The translations under genes were made by a program, and so were the position numbers. Positions 26,623 through 34,485 of a stretch of DNA of 51,721 nt are shown piece by piece; positions within the stretch are counted from its first letter, which is position 1; each line of letters opens with the position of its first letter. The stretch comes from Bradyrhizobium sp. (GTDB lineage: Bacteria; Pseudomonadota; Alphaproteobacteria; Rhizobiales; Xanthobacteraceae). The stretch spans positions 1 to 51,721 of the forward strand of contig JAQGKC010000428.1 of the NCBI GenBank assembly GCA_028290305.1. The letters are read 5' to 3'. The notes beneath the pieces were generated by a model. It was not told where the DNA came from. It did no database searches and saw nothing but the letters and a program-made list of their open reading frames with translations.

Positions 26623-27734
26623 GCAAGACCGGTCTCATCCCAGCCACGACGTTGCGCCAGCCCGCCGAGTTGGTTGCTCACGGTTTTGCGGTTGCGGCTG
26701 AACTTCCCGATCTGGAAAAGGTGGCGGCGCGTTATGCGGTGGCGGTGACCGCGGACATTGCTGCGCTGATCGACTCCAGCGATCCCGACGATCCTATCGC
26801 GCGACAGTTCATTCCAAGCACTGAGGAATTGGTGACGCAGCCCGGCGAGAGCGCCGATCCGATCGGCGATCATGCCCATTCGCCGGTCGCCGGCATTGTG
26901 CATCGCTACCCTGATCGGGTGCTGTTCAAGCTGGTACATGTCTGCGCGGTGTATTGCCGTTTCTGTTTTCGCCGCGAAATGGTCGGGCCGGGCAAGGCGA
27001 CCGCGCTCCCGCACAACGACTATCGCAACGCACTCGACTATATCCGTGCCCATTCGGAAGTTTGGGAAGTCATCCTGACCGGCGGCGATCCCCTGATGCT
27101 GTCGCCGCGACGGCTTGCCGAGATCATGGCGGATCTGGCCGCCATCGATCACGTCAAGATCATCCGGATTCATACCCGAGTGCCGGTTGCCGATCCCGCG
27201 CGCGTCAGCGACGAGATGATCGCGGCGTTGAAGGTCGAGGGGGCGACAACCTGGGTTGCACTGCACGCAAACCATGCCAGGGAATTGACCGACAAAGCGC
27301 GCGCCGCGTGCGCCCGCATGGTCGATGCCGGTATTCCCTTGGTGAGCCAGTCGGTGTTGCTGCGCGGCGTCAATGACAATGCCGCGACGCTGGAAGCGCT
27401 GATGCGCGCCTTCGTCGAATGCCGGATCAAGCCCTATTACCTGCACCATGGCGATCTCGCGCCCGGCACGGCGCATCTGCGTACAACGCTGGCGCACGGG
27501 CAGGAACTAATGCGCGCGCTGCGGGGGCGGGTATCCGGATTGTGTCAGCCGGATTACGTGCTCGATATTCCCGGCGGTCATGGCAAAGCGCCGGTCGGCC
27601 CGAACTATCTGTCGCAGGCAAATTCCTCTTCAGGGCCAGATTCTTTTTCAGGATCAGGTGAACCGGTTCCGGAATCGCGCTATCGTGTCGTTGATTACTG
27701 CGGCGATGTTCATATCTATCCCCCGAAGTCATGA
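26619..27734 (+). CDS. epmB: EF-P beta-lysylation protein, radical-SAM lysine 2,3-aminomutase (EpmB)
   Basis: Converts (S)-alpha-lysine to (R)-beta-lysine for EF-P modification. It has 371 residues. The radical SAM cluster motif CxxxCxxC is in VCAVYCRFCFRREM (cysteines near 109, 113 and 116), followed by EVILTGGDPLML (SAM-binding GGD) and a PLP-binding region near the C-terminus (QPDYVLDIPGGHGKAPV). The ATGA overlap with epmA fixes the start and implies co-translation. The last ~35 residues are Ser/Gly rich and less conserved. No epmC hydroxylase is seen nearby, as is usual outside gammaproteobacteria. Confidence 0.93.
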   Translation: MSKTGLIPATTLRQPAELVAHGFAVAAELPDLEKVAARYAVAVTADIAALIDSSDPDDPIARQFIPSTEELVTQPGESADPIGDHAHSPVAGIVHRYPDRVLFKLVHVCAVYCRFCFRREMVGPGKATALPHNDYRNALDYIRAHSEVWEVILTGGDPLMLSPRRLAEIMADLAAIDHVKIIRIHTRVPVADPARVSDEMIAALKVEGATTWVALHANHARELTDKARAACARMVDAGIPLVSQSVLLRGVNDNAATLEALMRAFVECRIKPYYLHHGDLAPGTAHLRTTLAHGQELMRALRGRVSGLCQPDYVLDIPGGHGKAPVGPNYLSQANSSSGPDSFSGSGEPVPESRYRVVDYCGDVHIYPPKS

Positions 27735-27808
27735 CAGATGACGGATGGAGGAAGCGCTAGAACCTCAACCGCCAGGATGAATGCGTTTCTCTGTGGTGGA
27801 GAATTCAG

Positions 27809-28060
27809 ATGCGAAGCCTGATCACAACAATGGTGTTCCTGACCTTGGGTTCTGTGGCGATGGCACAGACCGTAGGCACGGGATCCCCCACACCCACTCC
27901 AAATTTATCCGGAACAACGCGCGAGGCTCCGGTCGGCCATCGCCAGCCGCGCGCCGATCAAGTGCCCTCCGAGAAAAACCTGAGCGATCCGAACAATCCG
28001 GTGAACAAGGAGGACGCGGCACTCGATCGCAAGATCAAGAGCATCTGCCGCGGCTGCTGA
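27809..28060 (+). CDS. Small secreted protein with C-terminal ICRGC tail
   Basis: 83 residues: a clear signal peptide (RSLITTMVFLTLGSVAMAQ), a Pro/Thr/Gly-rich linker, a charged segment (EKNLSDPNNPVNKEDAALD) and the tail KIKSICRGC with two cysteines. The same tail (LRNICRGC) ends the unrelated-looking small exported protein at 29923-30207. The two cysteines could form a disulfide or bind a ligand in the periplasm. It appears to be a Bradyrhizobium-type conserved small protein of unknown function. Confidence 0.7.
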   Translation: MRSLITTMVFLTLGSVAMAQTVGTGSPTPTPNLSGTTREAPVGHRQPRADQVPSEKNLSDPNNPVNKEDAALDRKIKSICRGC

Positions 28061-28079
28061 TTGGCCTTGTTTGATTTAA

Positions 28080-28658
28080 TCAGCTTGGGCTTTGGCGCGC
28101 AGCGAGCGCCACGCCGATTAGTGTTGCGCCGCCAAACAGCAGATTGATGCCGACCAAAAGGCCGACGGCCCAGAGCGCCGATCCCGGCAACCCCGCGATA
28201 ATGATGGCGGCAATCAGGATATCCATCAGGCCGGCCACCAATAGCCACGACCACCGCTCCGACAATTCGCGGCGATGCTCCAGCGCATACATGATGGTGG
28301 TGACTCCTTCGGCGAGGAAATAGGCGCCGACCACGATGGTGAGGGTGAGCGTGCCCTGCACCGGCCGCGCCAGCAGGATGATGCCGGCGCCAATCGCCAG
28401 CACCGCCGAAACCAGCGACCACCAGAAGCCCGGCATTTGCCGGGCCCAGAACGTCAGCGCCAGACCGGCGATCCCGCTGATCAGGAACATCCAGCCCAGA
28501 AAAATGGTGACGGCGAGGCTCGCAAGCGGTGGCACGATGATCGCAGCGAGACCCAGAATGACGAGCAGGATGCCTTCGAACAAGAAAGCCTTCCAGTGCT
28601 CGCGAACCGCAGCGCTCACTTTGGATTGCAGATTGGTGATGTCCTGGGGAAGGGTCAT
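28080..28658 (-). CDS. HdeD-family membrane protein
   Basis: A 192-residue, six-helix membrane protein of the HdeD (DUF308) family, named for acid resistance in E. coli. It starts with a soluble segment (TNLQSKVSAAVREHWKAFLFEG) and has repeated three-helix halves, e.g. LGLAAIIVPPLASLAVTIFLGWMFL... and LALTFWARQMPG.... ATG 28658 is preferred over the longer frame because GGGAG lies 7 nt upstream. It is convergent with the small ICRGC protein gene. Role in acid or envelope stress is a family inference. Confidence 0.85.
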   Translation of the reverse strand: MTLPQDITNLQSKVSAAVREHWKAFLFEGILLVILGLAAIIVPPLASLAVTIFLGWMFLISGIAGLALTFWARQMPGFWWSLVSAVLAIGAGIILLARPVQGTLTLTIVVGAYFLAEGVTTIMYALEHRRELSERWSWLLVAGLMDILIAAIIIAGLPGSALWAVGLLVGINLLFGGATLIGVALAARQSPS

Positions 28659-28809
28659 TGAAAATCTCCCGATGCTGGCAACACGGAATGAGGCGAGTAT
28701 AGCTTGCGCCAGCGCCACACGGTGAAGTTTGTTGGTTGCAGATATGTTCGTTGAGCGCCTTGCGCAGGATCAAACGACACTGGTCAAGCCACCCGGCTCG
28801 TCGGTCCGG

Positions 28810-29847
28810 TCAGCCTTGACTGGACGCGGACGAGAAGCCCGAGGATGTCCCGCGCATCCGATTGCGGCCGAGAACATAGATCGCCGTGGTCACCACCAGC
28901 AGGGCGATGCCGACCAGAATGGACATGAGGCCGACGGGGACCAGAACAAGCGCCACGTTGCGTTCGGGATTTACCAGCCAATGATGTATCGACGTCAGCA
29001 CAAAGGCCAGACCGGCAAATCCCGCGCCTCCGCCCAGCACCAGCAGTGCCCACATCCGGCGCAACTGGCTTAGCCGCTCCCGCGCGACTTCGGTGCGCGG
29101 GGCGTGATGGCGGCCGACCCGCCGCACCAGCCGGACGGCAAACGCGATCGAACTGAACCCGATCAGCACGCTCGTCGATCCCAGCACGAGCCTGGAGGAT
29201 CCGTCGATGTCAGGGTTTTGCTGCAGCGTCAGCAGAGGGAAATCGAAAGCCGCGTGCAGGGCGATTGGCGCAAACAGAACCAGGATTCGGCTCGAGATGC
29301 GCGCCCAGTCGCGGTGATGCCGGTGCGCGCCAAGCGCGGTGCCGGAGCGCGCGATCGCCAGATAGGCGCCGGCGATGATGCCGAGTGCACCGTGGAACGG
29401 CACGGTCAGGACGCTGCGCAACGCTGCCAGCGATTGCCACATTTCGGTATGCTGTACGAGATAAGCGAGGTTTTCATAGGACGCAAAGCCGAGCCCGGCG
29501 GCCGCACCATAAACCACGGTGTCCATCGGATCGGCAAAATGCCGCCGTCGTGACGACACGGCGACGATGACGAGAATTTTGACGATTTCCTCGGGGGCTG
29601 CGACCCCGAATACTGAATGCAGTACCTGCGCAACCCAGGGATTCTCGGGAGCCGAGAGGATTTTCATAAATGGCGCACGCACCACGCCCAGCAGCGAAAT
29701 GCTGGCGGCGCCGAGGATAAACGCGGTCCAGACCTTGGCGGGCGGCCCCGGACGCTCGTCGGCGGCAATGACGAGCCATAGTATCAGCAGCGCAGGAGCG
29801 ATGGCCGCGGTGCCGATCAAGGTCGGAAGGGATGCAAGAAGGTTCAT
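28810..29847 (-). CDS. PrsW-family intramembrane metalloprotease
   Basis: A 345-residue polytopic membrane protein. The family's metal-binding motifs are visible: Glu-Glu in APEEIVKILVIVAV near residue 80, PFHGALGIIAGAYLA near 150, and HAAFDFPLLTL near 200. PrsW in Bacillus cleaves the anti-sigma factor RsiW, but many bacterial members have no known substrate. At least eight hydrophobic helices are apparent, and the C-terminus is a short Ser/Gly tail. No sigma or anti-sigma gene lies next to it, so the substrate cannot be guessed from context. Confidence 0.85.
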   Translation of the reverse strand: MNLLASLPTLIGTAAIAPALLILWLVIAADERPGPPAKVWTAFILGAASISLLGVVRAPFMKILSAPENPWVAQVLHSVFGVAAPEEIVKILVIVAVSSRRRHFADPMDTVVYGAAAGLGFASYENLAYLVQHTEMWQSLAALRSVLTVPFHGALGIIAGAYLAIARSGTALGAHRHHRDWARISSRILVLFAPIALHAAFDFPLLTLQQNPDIDGSSRLVLGSTSVLIGFSSIAFAVRLVRRVGRHHAPRTEVARERLSQLRRMWALLVLGGGAGFAGLAFVLTSIHHWLVNPERNVALVLVPVGLMSILVGIALLVVTTAIYVLGRNRMRGTSSGFSSASSQG

Positions 29848-29922
29848 CAGGATGGCAAATATGCCATTTTTCCGCGTTATCTACTGTCCGAAATTTCCTA
29901 ACTCGTGCACCACGGCTTTTGC

Positions 29923-30207
29923 CTAGCAACCGCGGCAGATATTCCTGAGCTGCGCATTCATCCGCGCGTCTTCCGCGCCGATCGTATCCACGTATTTGCC
30001 AGCGTCGTCCTTCGGACTCGGCGCCGCGTGCAGCGCCGGCCTCGCGGCTGCGGGTGACGCTACGGGCGGAGCGGCTTTATCGTAGCAAGCCAGTCTGGCG
30101 CCAGTGTCCGGTATCGACTTGCATTCCGATGGCTGGGCGATCGCGGCTTGGGACAGCGCGCAAATCGCGACGAGCACGGCAAAGAATTTCATTTCAACGA
30201 ATCTCAT
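29923..30207 (-). CDS. Small exported protein, second ICRGC tail
   Basis: 94 residues from ATG 30207, which follows an AAGGAG ribosome site. The signal peptide (KFFAVLVAICALSQAAIAQ) precedes a CKSIPDTGARLACYDKA segment with two cysteines, a motif found in several small periplasmic proteins. An Ala/Pro linker follows, and the C-terminus is RMNAQLRNICRGC. The tail matches that of the protein at 27809-28060 although the rest differs. The frame is open further upstream through a 21-bp tandem duplication but that part is not preceded by a ribosome site. Confidence 0.68.
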   Translation of the reverse strand: MRFVEMKFFAVLVAICALSQAAIAQPSECKSIPDTGARLACYDKAAPPVASPAAARPALHAAPSPKDDAGKYVDTIGAEDARMNAQLRNICRGC

Positions 30208-30217
30208 TTCAACTCCT

Positions 30218-30259
30218 TCTTGGCCGATGAACCCAGGTTCTTGGCCGATGAACCCAAGC
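30218..30259. repeat. 21-bp tandem duplication
   Basis: TTCTTGGCCGATGAACCCAG followed by G/A occurs twice head to tail, in the leader of the small exported protein gene. The copies differ only near their last two bases, so the duplication is recent. Confidence 0.85.
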
Positions 30260-30425
30260 CATGAAATGCCGATGCTTCCTGACGAACCGGGATTGTTTAG
30301 TTTAATCAATGAGTTTGTCAGATTCTTTCAACAAGATGCATGCATTCGCGCAGCATGTCCATTGCTGAATTTCCCGACGCAAGACACGCAGCGGCGCAGG
30401 TAGAAGGTGAGCGTGATAGATTCTG

Positions 30426-30671
30426 TTGTCGTCAGCCAGGGAGACGCGCCGGGTGGTTTTATTCCGCGGGGCAGAGACACACACAAGATCGGTACTTAAG
30501 GCCGTCGGTTGGCGAACATTGGGAACGCTGGATACGTTTGCAATCAGTTGGTTCATGACGGGCAGGGTTGAAATCGCGGGATCGATCGCTGGCATCGAGA
30601 TCATCACCAAAATCGCGTGGTACTACCTTCACGAGCGCCTCTGGGCGGCCATCCCCTGGGGCCGGCGCTGA
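30426..30671 (+). CDS. DUF2061-type small membrane protein
   Basis: Up to 81 residues. The core THTRSVLKAVGWRTLGTLDTF ... FMTGRVEIAGSIAGIEIITK ... IAWYYLHERLWAAIPWG is the whole DUF2061 domain: two transmembrane helices with the conserved R-T-x-G-x-x-D and W-Y-x-H-E-R-x-W motifs. The start is uncertain: TTG 30426 opens the frame, and a GTG at 30453 after AGGGAGAC is a good alternative. In other bacteria DUF2061 proteins are sometimes fused to or near sulfate-assimilation genes; no such gene is here. Confidence 0.72.
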   Translation: MSSARETRRVVLFRGAETHTRSVLKAVGWRTLGTLDTFAISWFMTGRVEIAGSIAGIEIITKIAWYYLHERLWAAIPWGRR

Positions 30672-30689
30672 ATCGCGCAAGCTTTTCCT

Positions 30690-30879
30690 GCATGCATCGC
30701 TGATCGAGGCGAGAATATCACCACGGGCGACACCCCGGTCCGCAAGGCCTATGTGCTCGCCGATCAATGCTGTCGAAATCAATGGCCGCGTCATCCTTAC
30801 TCATCCGCGCTTCAAGATCGACGCTCGGACAAGCAGTTATCACCAGCTCGCAGCCCTGAAAGGAGGCGCATTGATTTAA
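30690..30879 (+). pseudogene. Degenerate C-terminus of a large serine recombinase
   Basis: No single frame is a gene. One frame reads RGENITTGDTPVRKAYVLAD (30705-30764) and a shifted frame continues NAVEINGRVIL (from about 30765). Joined, they resemble the C-terminal end of rhizobial resolvase/invertase-type large recombinases, where a TGDTP-x-RKAY segment is followed by a VE-I-x-G-R-x-I strand. The catalytic N-terminal domain is absent. The match is by recognition only and is short. Confidence 0.42.
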
Positions 30880-31043
30880 ATACGCTCGAGTTCGGTGGGC
30901 TTCTTAGGGGCTGTAGCCGGACTTTCAGTCCATTTCACCGTGGGGTCGTCACAGCTTATGCATTGGAGGTCTGTGCGGCCGGAGATGGTGACAACCGGGA
31001 CCAGTCGTTTTCCGCATTTCGGGCAGCGCGTTGTTCGATCCAT
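30876..31043 (-). CDS. Small zinc-ribbon protein
   Basis: 55 residues. RCPKCGKRLVP and LQCISCDD give two CxxC pairs about 21 residues apart, a typical zinc ribbon; the C-terminal third is Pro/Thr/Lys rich. ATG 31043 is chosen because GGGGAGGA lies 5 nt upstream. Function is unknown. Confidence 0.6.
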   Translation of the reverse strand: MDRTTRCPKCGKRLVPVVTISGRTDLQCISCDDPTVKWTESPATAPKKPTELERI

Positions 31044-31210
31044 GAGATCCTCCCCGATTTTCACCTTAAACCCGGAAGTGGAACTTTTGTTCCATTCGAC
31101 GTCACGGCCGGAGCTCTATCTGCGTCGCCTCGCAAAAGCCCAACGAGCGACCGGGCAACACAGTATTTAGCTGACAGAAAAAGGGCCCGGGTTTCGGTCC
31201 CGCGCCGGCC

Positions 31211-31333
31211 TCACTTAGCGCCAGGCAACTGCATGGGGACGTGCCGCGAGGTGCTTACCACGCGCGGACTTCCATCGGCGTGGGCATTGCTTTTGAGAGT
31301 CTCCAGCAGGAGGATGAATTTCTCGGCGAGCAT
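31211..31333 (-). CDS. Conserved-looking 40-residue protein
   Basis: It begins MLAEKFILLLETL, passes through HADGSPRVVSTSRHVPM and ends QLPGAK. ATG 31333 has GGAGG 8 nt upstream; an ATG five codons earlier (31348) lacks a ribosome site. The pattern of an amphipathic helix, then S-P-R-V-V-S-T-S-x-H-V-P and a short basic end is one I associate with small Bradyrhizobium proteins of unknown function. Confidence 0.5.
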   Translation of the reverse strand: MLAEKFILLLETLKSNAHADGSPRVVSTSRHVPMQLPGAK

Positions 31334-31480
31334 ATCCGTAGCCTCCATTGACGCAGTACTTTCATAGCTTGCCTCGGTTTCAGGACGGCTTCGCCATCCA
31401 TTGAAAATGGTTTCGTCGGCATTTCGGAATGGCTTGGTCGGAAGCGGCCCCGGCTGCCTGAAAACAGCGAGGGCGCAGGC

Positions 31481-31675
31481 TTAGGCCCGCGCTTCGCCCC
31501 TTCGCTCCGCCGATGTCGGTTTATGACTCCGAGGCCGCGAAAGTTGTGCTTTTCGGACCTGGTCGCGCAGTTCTTCCAATTCGCATAACCGAGCTTTGAA
31601 CTTAGCTGCCGTGGCGGCGATGACTGCAAGCCGCTTTTCGGTGACAGACGCAATGCGCTGCTCAAGAGAACTCAT
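31481..31675 (-). CDS. 64-residue helical protein
   Basis: An N-terminal amphipathic helix (SSLEQRIASVTEKRLAVIAATAAKFKARL) runs into ELEELRDQVRKAQL and a basic tail. A GGGGG ribosome site precedes ATG 31675. It may be a short coiled coil. No family recognised. Confidence 0.45.
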   Translation of the reverse strand: MSSLEQRIASVTEKRLAVIAATAAKFKARLCELEELRDQVRKAQLSRPRSHKPTSAERRGEARA

Positions 31676-31854
31676 TTGAAACCCCCAATAGCTAAAATGG
31701 ACGCGACAACTTAAAATGGATCGTGATGACTACGGGGCTCAAATTGCCCTAGACCTATGTCACCGCGATGAACACCTCCAAACCGGACCCCACCGCGGGT
31801 CGAAACAAGCAAGTACCGCGCCACAAGGGCGCACGGGCTTCGTTTCGCGCGGAC

Positions 31855-32280
31855 TTATTGGTGGCGTGACTTCGGCGCGGGAACGGGTGGCGCCGGCATC
31901 TTGGCGACCGAACCCTGGAGGGCGTCCAGCTTCTCAGTAAGCGTCGCGATCTGCTCCGAGAGCTTTTTCGTCGCCGTCTGCTGGGCTGCAAGCTGATCTT
32001 GAACGACTTGGAGTTGGTCGACGGCTTGTTGCTGAGTTACCTCAAGGCCCTTCGTTTTCTCAAGCAGCTCGTCTGAAGGGTGCCCACTCGTCGTTGACGC
32101 GGTGGAAACGTCAGGAGGCGGCGCAACTGCGTTGCTTCCACCGAAGGCCCATACGGTCATCCCACCGCCAACGATTAGGACGAACGCGGCGACCAGAGGA
32201 ACGATCGGTCGCCGGCGACGAGTCAGCGCGGCCGCGTGATCCTCTTGCTGTCTCTGGCGAGAATATGCCGCGTCGACCAT
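31855..32280 (-). CDS. Single-pass membrane protein with coiled coil
   Basis: 141 residues: a basic cytoplasmic N-terminus (ALTRRRRPIVPL), one transmembrane helix (VAAFVLIVGGGMTVWAFGG), a Ser/Thr/Pro linker and a periplasmic coiled coil (LEVTQQQAVDQLQVVQDQL, then KKLSEQIATLTEKLDALQG) ending in a Pro-rich tail. It has the plan of envelope scaffold or divisome/secretion accessory proteins but no specific match. It stands alone upstream of tRNA-Glu. Confidence 0.65.
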   Translation of the reverse strand: MVDAAYSRQRQQEDHAAALTRRRRPIVPLVAAFVLIVGGGMTVWAFGGSNAVAPPPDVSTASTTSGHPSDELLEKTKGLEVTQQQAVDQLQVVQDQLAAQQTATKKLSEQIATLTEKLDALQGSVAKMPAPPVPAPKSRHQ

Positions 32281-32412
32281 GGTGACTGCCTCGCTGGTGC
32301 CTTTAGCCGGTCTTGCGTCCCACTTACGCTTCCACAGTCGTCTACCAACGTATATGGGTCAAACATTGGACATTGTGGCAAGGATGGAAGCTAAGCCATT
32401 GAAATTGCTGGC

Positions 32413-32483
32413 GCTCCCTAGCGGAATCGAACCGCTCTCTCCACCGTGAAAGGGTGGCGTCCTAACCGATAGACGAAGGGAGC
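32413..32483 (-). tRNA. tRNA-Glu (anticodon TTC)
   Basis: A 71-nt cloverleaf on the minus strand: acceptor GCTCCCT/AGGGAGC, D-stem GTCT/GGAC, anticodon stem CCACC/GGTGG with loop CTTTCAC (anticodon TTC), a 4-nt variable loop, and T-stem AGCGG/CCGCT with loop TTCGATT. All stems pair. CCA is not encoded. Confidence 0.95.
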
Positions 32484-32797
32484 GAAAACCCCGGCCTCGC
32501 CGCGACCAACCCGGACGCGGCAGTGCCCTTTCGCACAGTCATAAGCAAATATACCGGCAAATCAACGCTTTGAGGTTTGCGATGGCGCCGTGCCGAACCA
32601 AGACCGTGGTGACCCGATCTGGGCGGCGGCGGGCGAACGTATAGTGGCGTTTGCACGGCCGGGCAAGTCACTGGAAACCTCGTTTTGACGTCAGTTTGAA
32701 GGTGTCCCCCTAGGTCACAACATCCCCGGATTCTCGCTGGGTCTCAACGGTTTCTAAAGCCTAACGGGATAGGACTGTGGGCTTGGGAGCAATTGAA
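32484..32797. other. Gap between tRNA-Glu and the PilZ gene
   Basis: 314 bp with no credible coding frame on either strand and no clear hairpin terminator. It should hold the promoters of tRNA-Glu (leftward) and the PilZ gene (rightward). Confidence 0.5.
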
Positions 32798-33055
32798 ATG
32801 GCCGGAGCAACCAAGAAGCGCGAAGCGCGCAAATCGCTGCGCCAGCCCGGGTGGATCACCCTCGAAGGCGGCTTCGCGGCCCGCCAGTGCGTGGTTCAGG
32901 ATATCTCCACTTCGGGCGCCAAGATCACGGTCGACGATTCCAATGTGTTGCCTGCCAGGTTGCGGCTGGCGTTCGCTCGTGACGCGAGAACGGGGCAAAA
33001 CTGCGAAGTGGTCTGGCGTCGCGGAAAGTCGATCGGCGTCAAGTTCGTGCGATAG
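32798..33055 (+). CDS. PilZ-domain protein
   Basis: 85 residues forming a single PilZ domain: KREARKSLRQPGWITLEGG (a variant of the R-x-x-x-R cyclic-di-GMP switch region), VVQDISTSGAKITV (the D/N-x-S-x-x-G-A motif) and the final strand SIGVKFVR. ATG 32798 is chosen for GGGAGC 8 nt upstream. The R-x-x-x-R and D-x-S-x-x-G motifs are close to consensus, so binding of cyclic di-GMP is plausible. It has no effector domain and would act on a partner. Confidence 0.85.
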   Translation: MAGATKKREARKSLRQPGWITLEGGFAARQCVVQDISTSGAKITVDDSNVLPARLRLAFARDARTGQNCEVVWRRGKSIGVKFVR

Positions 33056-33086
33056 TCAAAACAAGCCGCAGGCGATAAAAGGCGGG

Positions 33087-33329
33087 ATGCGAAACATCCT
33101 CCTTGCGATCGTTGTTGCGGTGCTGCCGACCTCAATGGCGTTGGCTGAGCAATCCAGCCATCAGAAGTCAGACAAACCTGCAACTTCAGACAAGCTGCTT
33201 CCGGTAAAGGGGGCTGGTGCCGGCAATTCATGCGCCGTGTATGGCCCGGGTTTCGTCAAGGTTGACGGTACCGACACCTGCGTGAAGATCGGCGGCGCCG
33301 TCAGCATCGGGGTCAGTGGCTCGCGCTGA
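33087..33329 (+). CDS. Small secreted protein resembling a porin N-terminus
   Basis: 80 residues with a signal peptide (RNILLAIVVAVLPTSMALAE) and a C-terminal half reading NSCAVYGPGFVKVDGTDTC then VKIGGAVSIGVSG. The cysteine pair around Y-G-x-G-F-x-x-x-x-G-T-D-T-C and the following K-I-G-G strand are the N-terminal signature of alphaproteobacterial porins (Porin_2), but the barrel is missing. It is either a relic of a porin gene or a dedicated small periplasmic protein. It is 31 bp downstream of the PilZ gene. Confidence 0.62.
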   Translation: MRNILLAIVVAVLPTSMALAEQSSHQKSDKPATSDKLLPVKGAGAGNSCAVYGPGFVKVDGTDTCVKIGGAVSIGVSGSR

Positions 33330-33340
33330 GCGCCAACAGG

Positions 33341-33502
33341 GTGAGCCCATTGCGATTAGATATCATCATTCCCGTTGTCATGAGCTGCGCGATGCTCTGG
33401 TGGGTCAGCCGCAGAATGAGCTGGACCAAGCTGCTCGTGGTAGCGATCGTCACGTTGGTGTTGATTTTTTGTATTCTGCTGTTCGAGCGTTCGGGCTTCT
33501 AA
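33341..33502 (+). CDS. 53-residue membrane protein
   Basis: From GTG 33341, 11 bp after the previous gene: SPLRLDIIIPVVMSCAMLWWV, a charged turn (SRRMSWTK), then LLVVAIVTLVLIFCILLFERSGF. Two transmembrane helices. The ribosome site is weak (CAACAGG). It is likely co-transcribed with the small secreted protein gene. Function unknown. Confidence 0.45.
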   Translation: MSPLRLDIIIPVVMSCAMLWWVSRRMSWTKLLVVAIVTLVLIFCILLFERSGF

Positions 33503-33526
33503 AGCCACTGCACGGCGGCGAGCCTC

Positions 33527-34180
33527 TCACGACATCGGCGGCGCGACGAATTGCGCAAATCCTGGACGGCTGGCGAGCTCCGCGAACCAGCGTTCGAGAT
33601 GCGGCAACGCCGGTTTGCTGACGCCTTCGACGCCGAACCAGCGCCGGGCATAGGCGCCGAGCGCAATATCGGCCAGCGTAAAATCGTCGCCTTCGATGAA
33701 GCGTCGCGTCGCCAACTGGGCATCGGCGATCCGCCATTGCGCGGCCTCGGCGTCGGCATCTTTCTGAATCGCGACCATGTCGCGCTGCTCGACCGGCGTG
33801 CGCACCAGCGCCCAAAATACCGGCCGATCGACCGGCTGCACCGTCGAAAGTGTCCAGTCCAGCCATCGGTCGACGCCGGCACGCCGCTTCGGCGCTTGCG
33901 GATAGAGCGGCGATCCCTGCCGGTGGGCGAGCACAAGGTACCGCATGATCGAATTCGATTCCCAGAGCACAAAATCGCCGTCCACCAGGGTCGGTACGCG
34001 CCCGTTGGGATTCATCGCGAGATAATCGGGCTCACTGTTGCGGCCGAATGCCATGCCGGCGTCGATGCGCTCATAGGCGAGATCGAGTTCGCGCAGGCAC
34101 CACAGCACTTTTTGAACATTGACCGAATTGGCCCGGCCCCAAATCTTCAACTGTCCCTGATTGTCGTTCGGCACGCGCAT
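33527..34180 (-). CDS. Glutathione S-transferase family protein
   Basis: 217 residues with the two-domain GST layout. The thioredoxin-like N-terminal domain has IWGRANSVNVQKVLWCL and the glutathione-binding NPNGRVPTLVDGDFVLWESNSIMRYL (cis-Pro and E-S). The helical C-terminal domain has the DDFTLADIALGAYARRW N-capping motif. It is a cytosolic enzyme for glutathione conjugation or a related reductase function. The start at 34180 gives about seven extra residues compared with the first strand. Confidence 0.88.
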   Translation of the reverse strand: MRVPNDNQGQLKIWGRANSVNVQKVLWCLRELDLAYERIDAGMAFGRNSEPDYLAMNPNGRVPTLVDGDFVLWESNSIMRYLVLAHRQGSPLYPQAPKRRAGVDRWLDWTLSTVQPVDRPVFWALVRTPVEQRDMVAIQKDADAEAAQWRIADAQLATRRFIEGDDFTLADIALGAYARRWFGVEGVSKPALPHLERWFAELASRPGFAQFVAPPMS

Positions 34181-34328
34181 TCACTCCCGTTGATCCGTTC
34201 TTCCGCGGGTCATATCCGAATTTTTGCGAAAAAGCGCGCGCTGCATGTGGGATTTCGACAGCGATGCTCTAAAAAAACAGGCCCCGTCAAATCACGACGG
34301 AGCCTGATGCAAGTAGCGCAGTGGCAGA

Positions 34329-34409
34329 TCAGCGGCCGAAGAATAACCACAGCAGAATAATCACCGGAATAGGCACGCCGAGCAGCCAGAGCAGAATTCC
34401 TCGTCCCAT
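34329..34409 (-). CDS. 26-residue hydrophobic microprotein
   Basis: Begins MGRGILLWLLGVPIP and ends in a second hydrophobic run before FFGR. A GGAGG ribosome site lies 4-9 nt upstream of ATG 34409. The G-R-G-I-L-L-W-L-L-G-V-P-I-P pattern recurs as a tiny membrane protein in Bradyrhizobiaceae. It would be a single membrane-spanning peptide. Confidence 0.6.
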   Translation of the reverse strand: MGRGILLWLLGVPIPVIILLWLFFGR

Positions 34410-34485
34410 GTTCGCCTCCTTGAATTCCTCAATCGGAAGGAGAACGTGCTATCGCATGTTGGGTTCCTGCTGGTGGAAAGACGGC

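Noticed and set aside
31768..31869. 33-codon + strand frame with a basic composition
   Set aside because: No ribosome site, and it overlaps the 3' end of the convergent membrane-protein gene.
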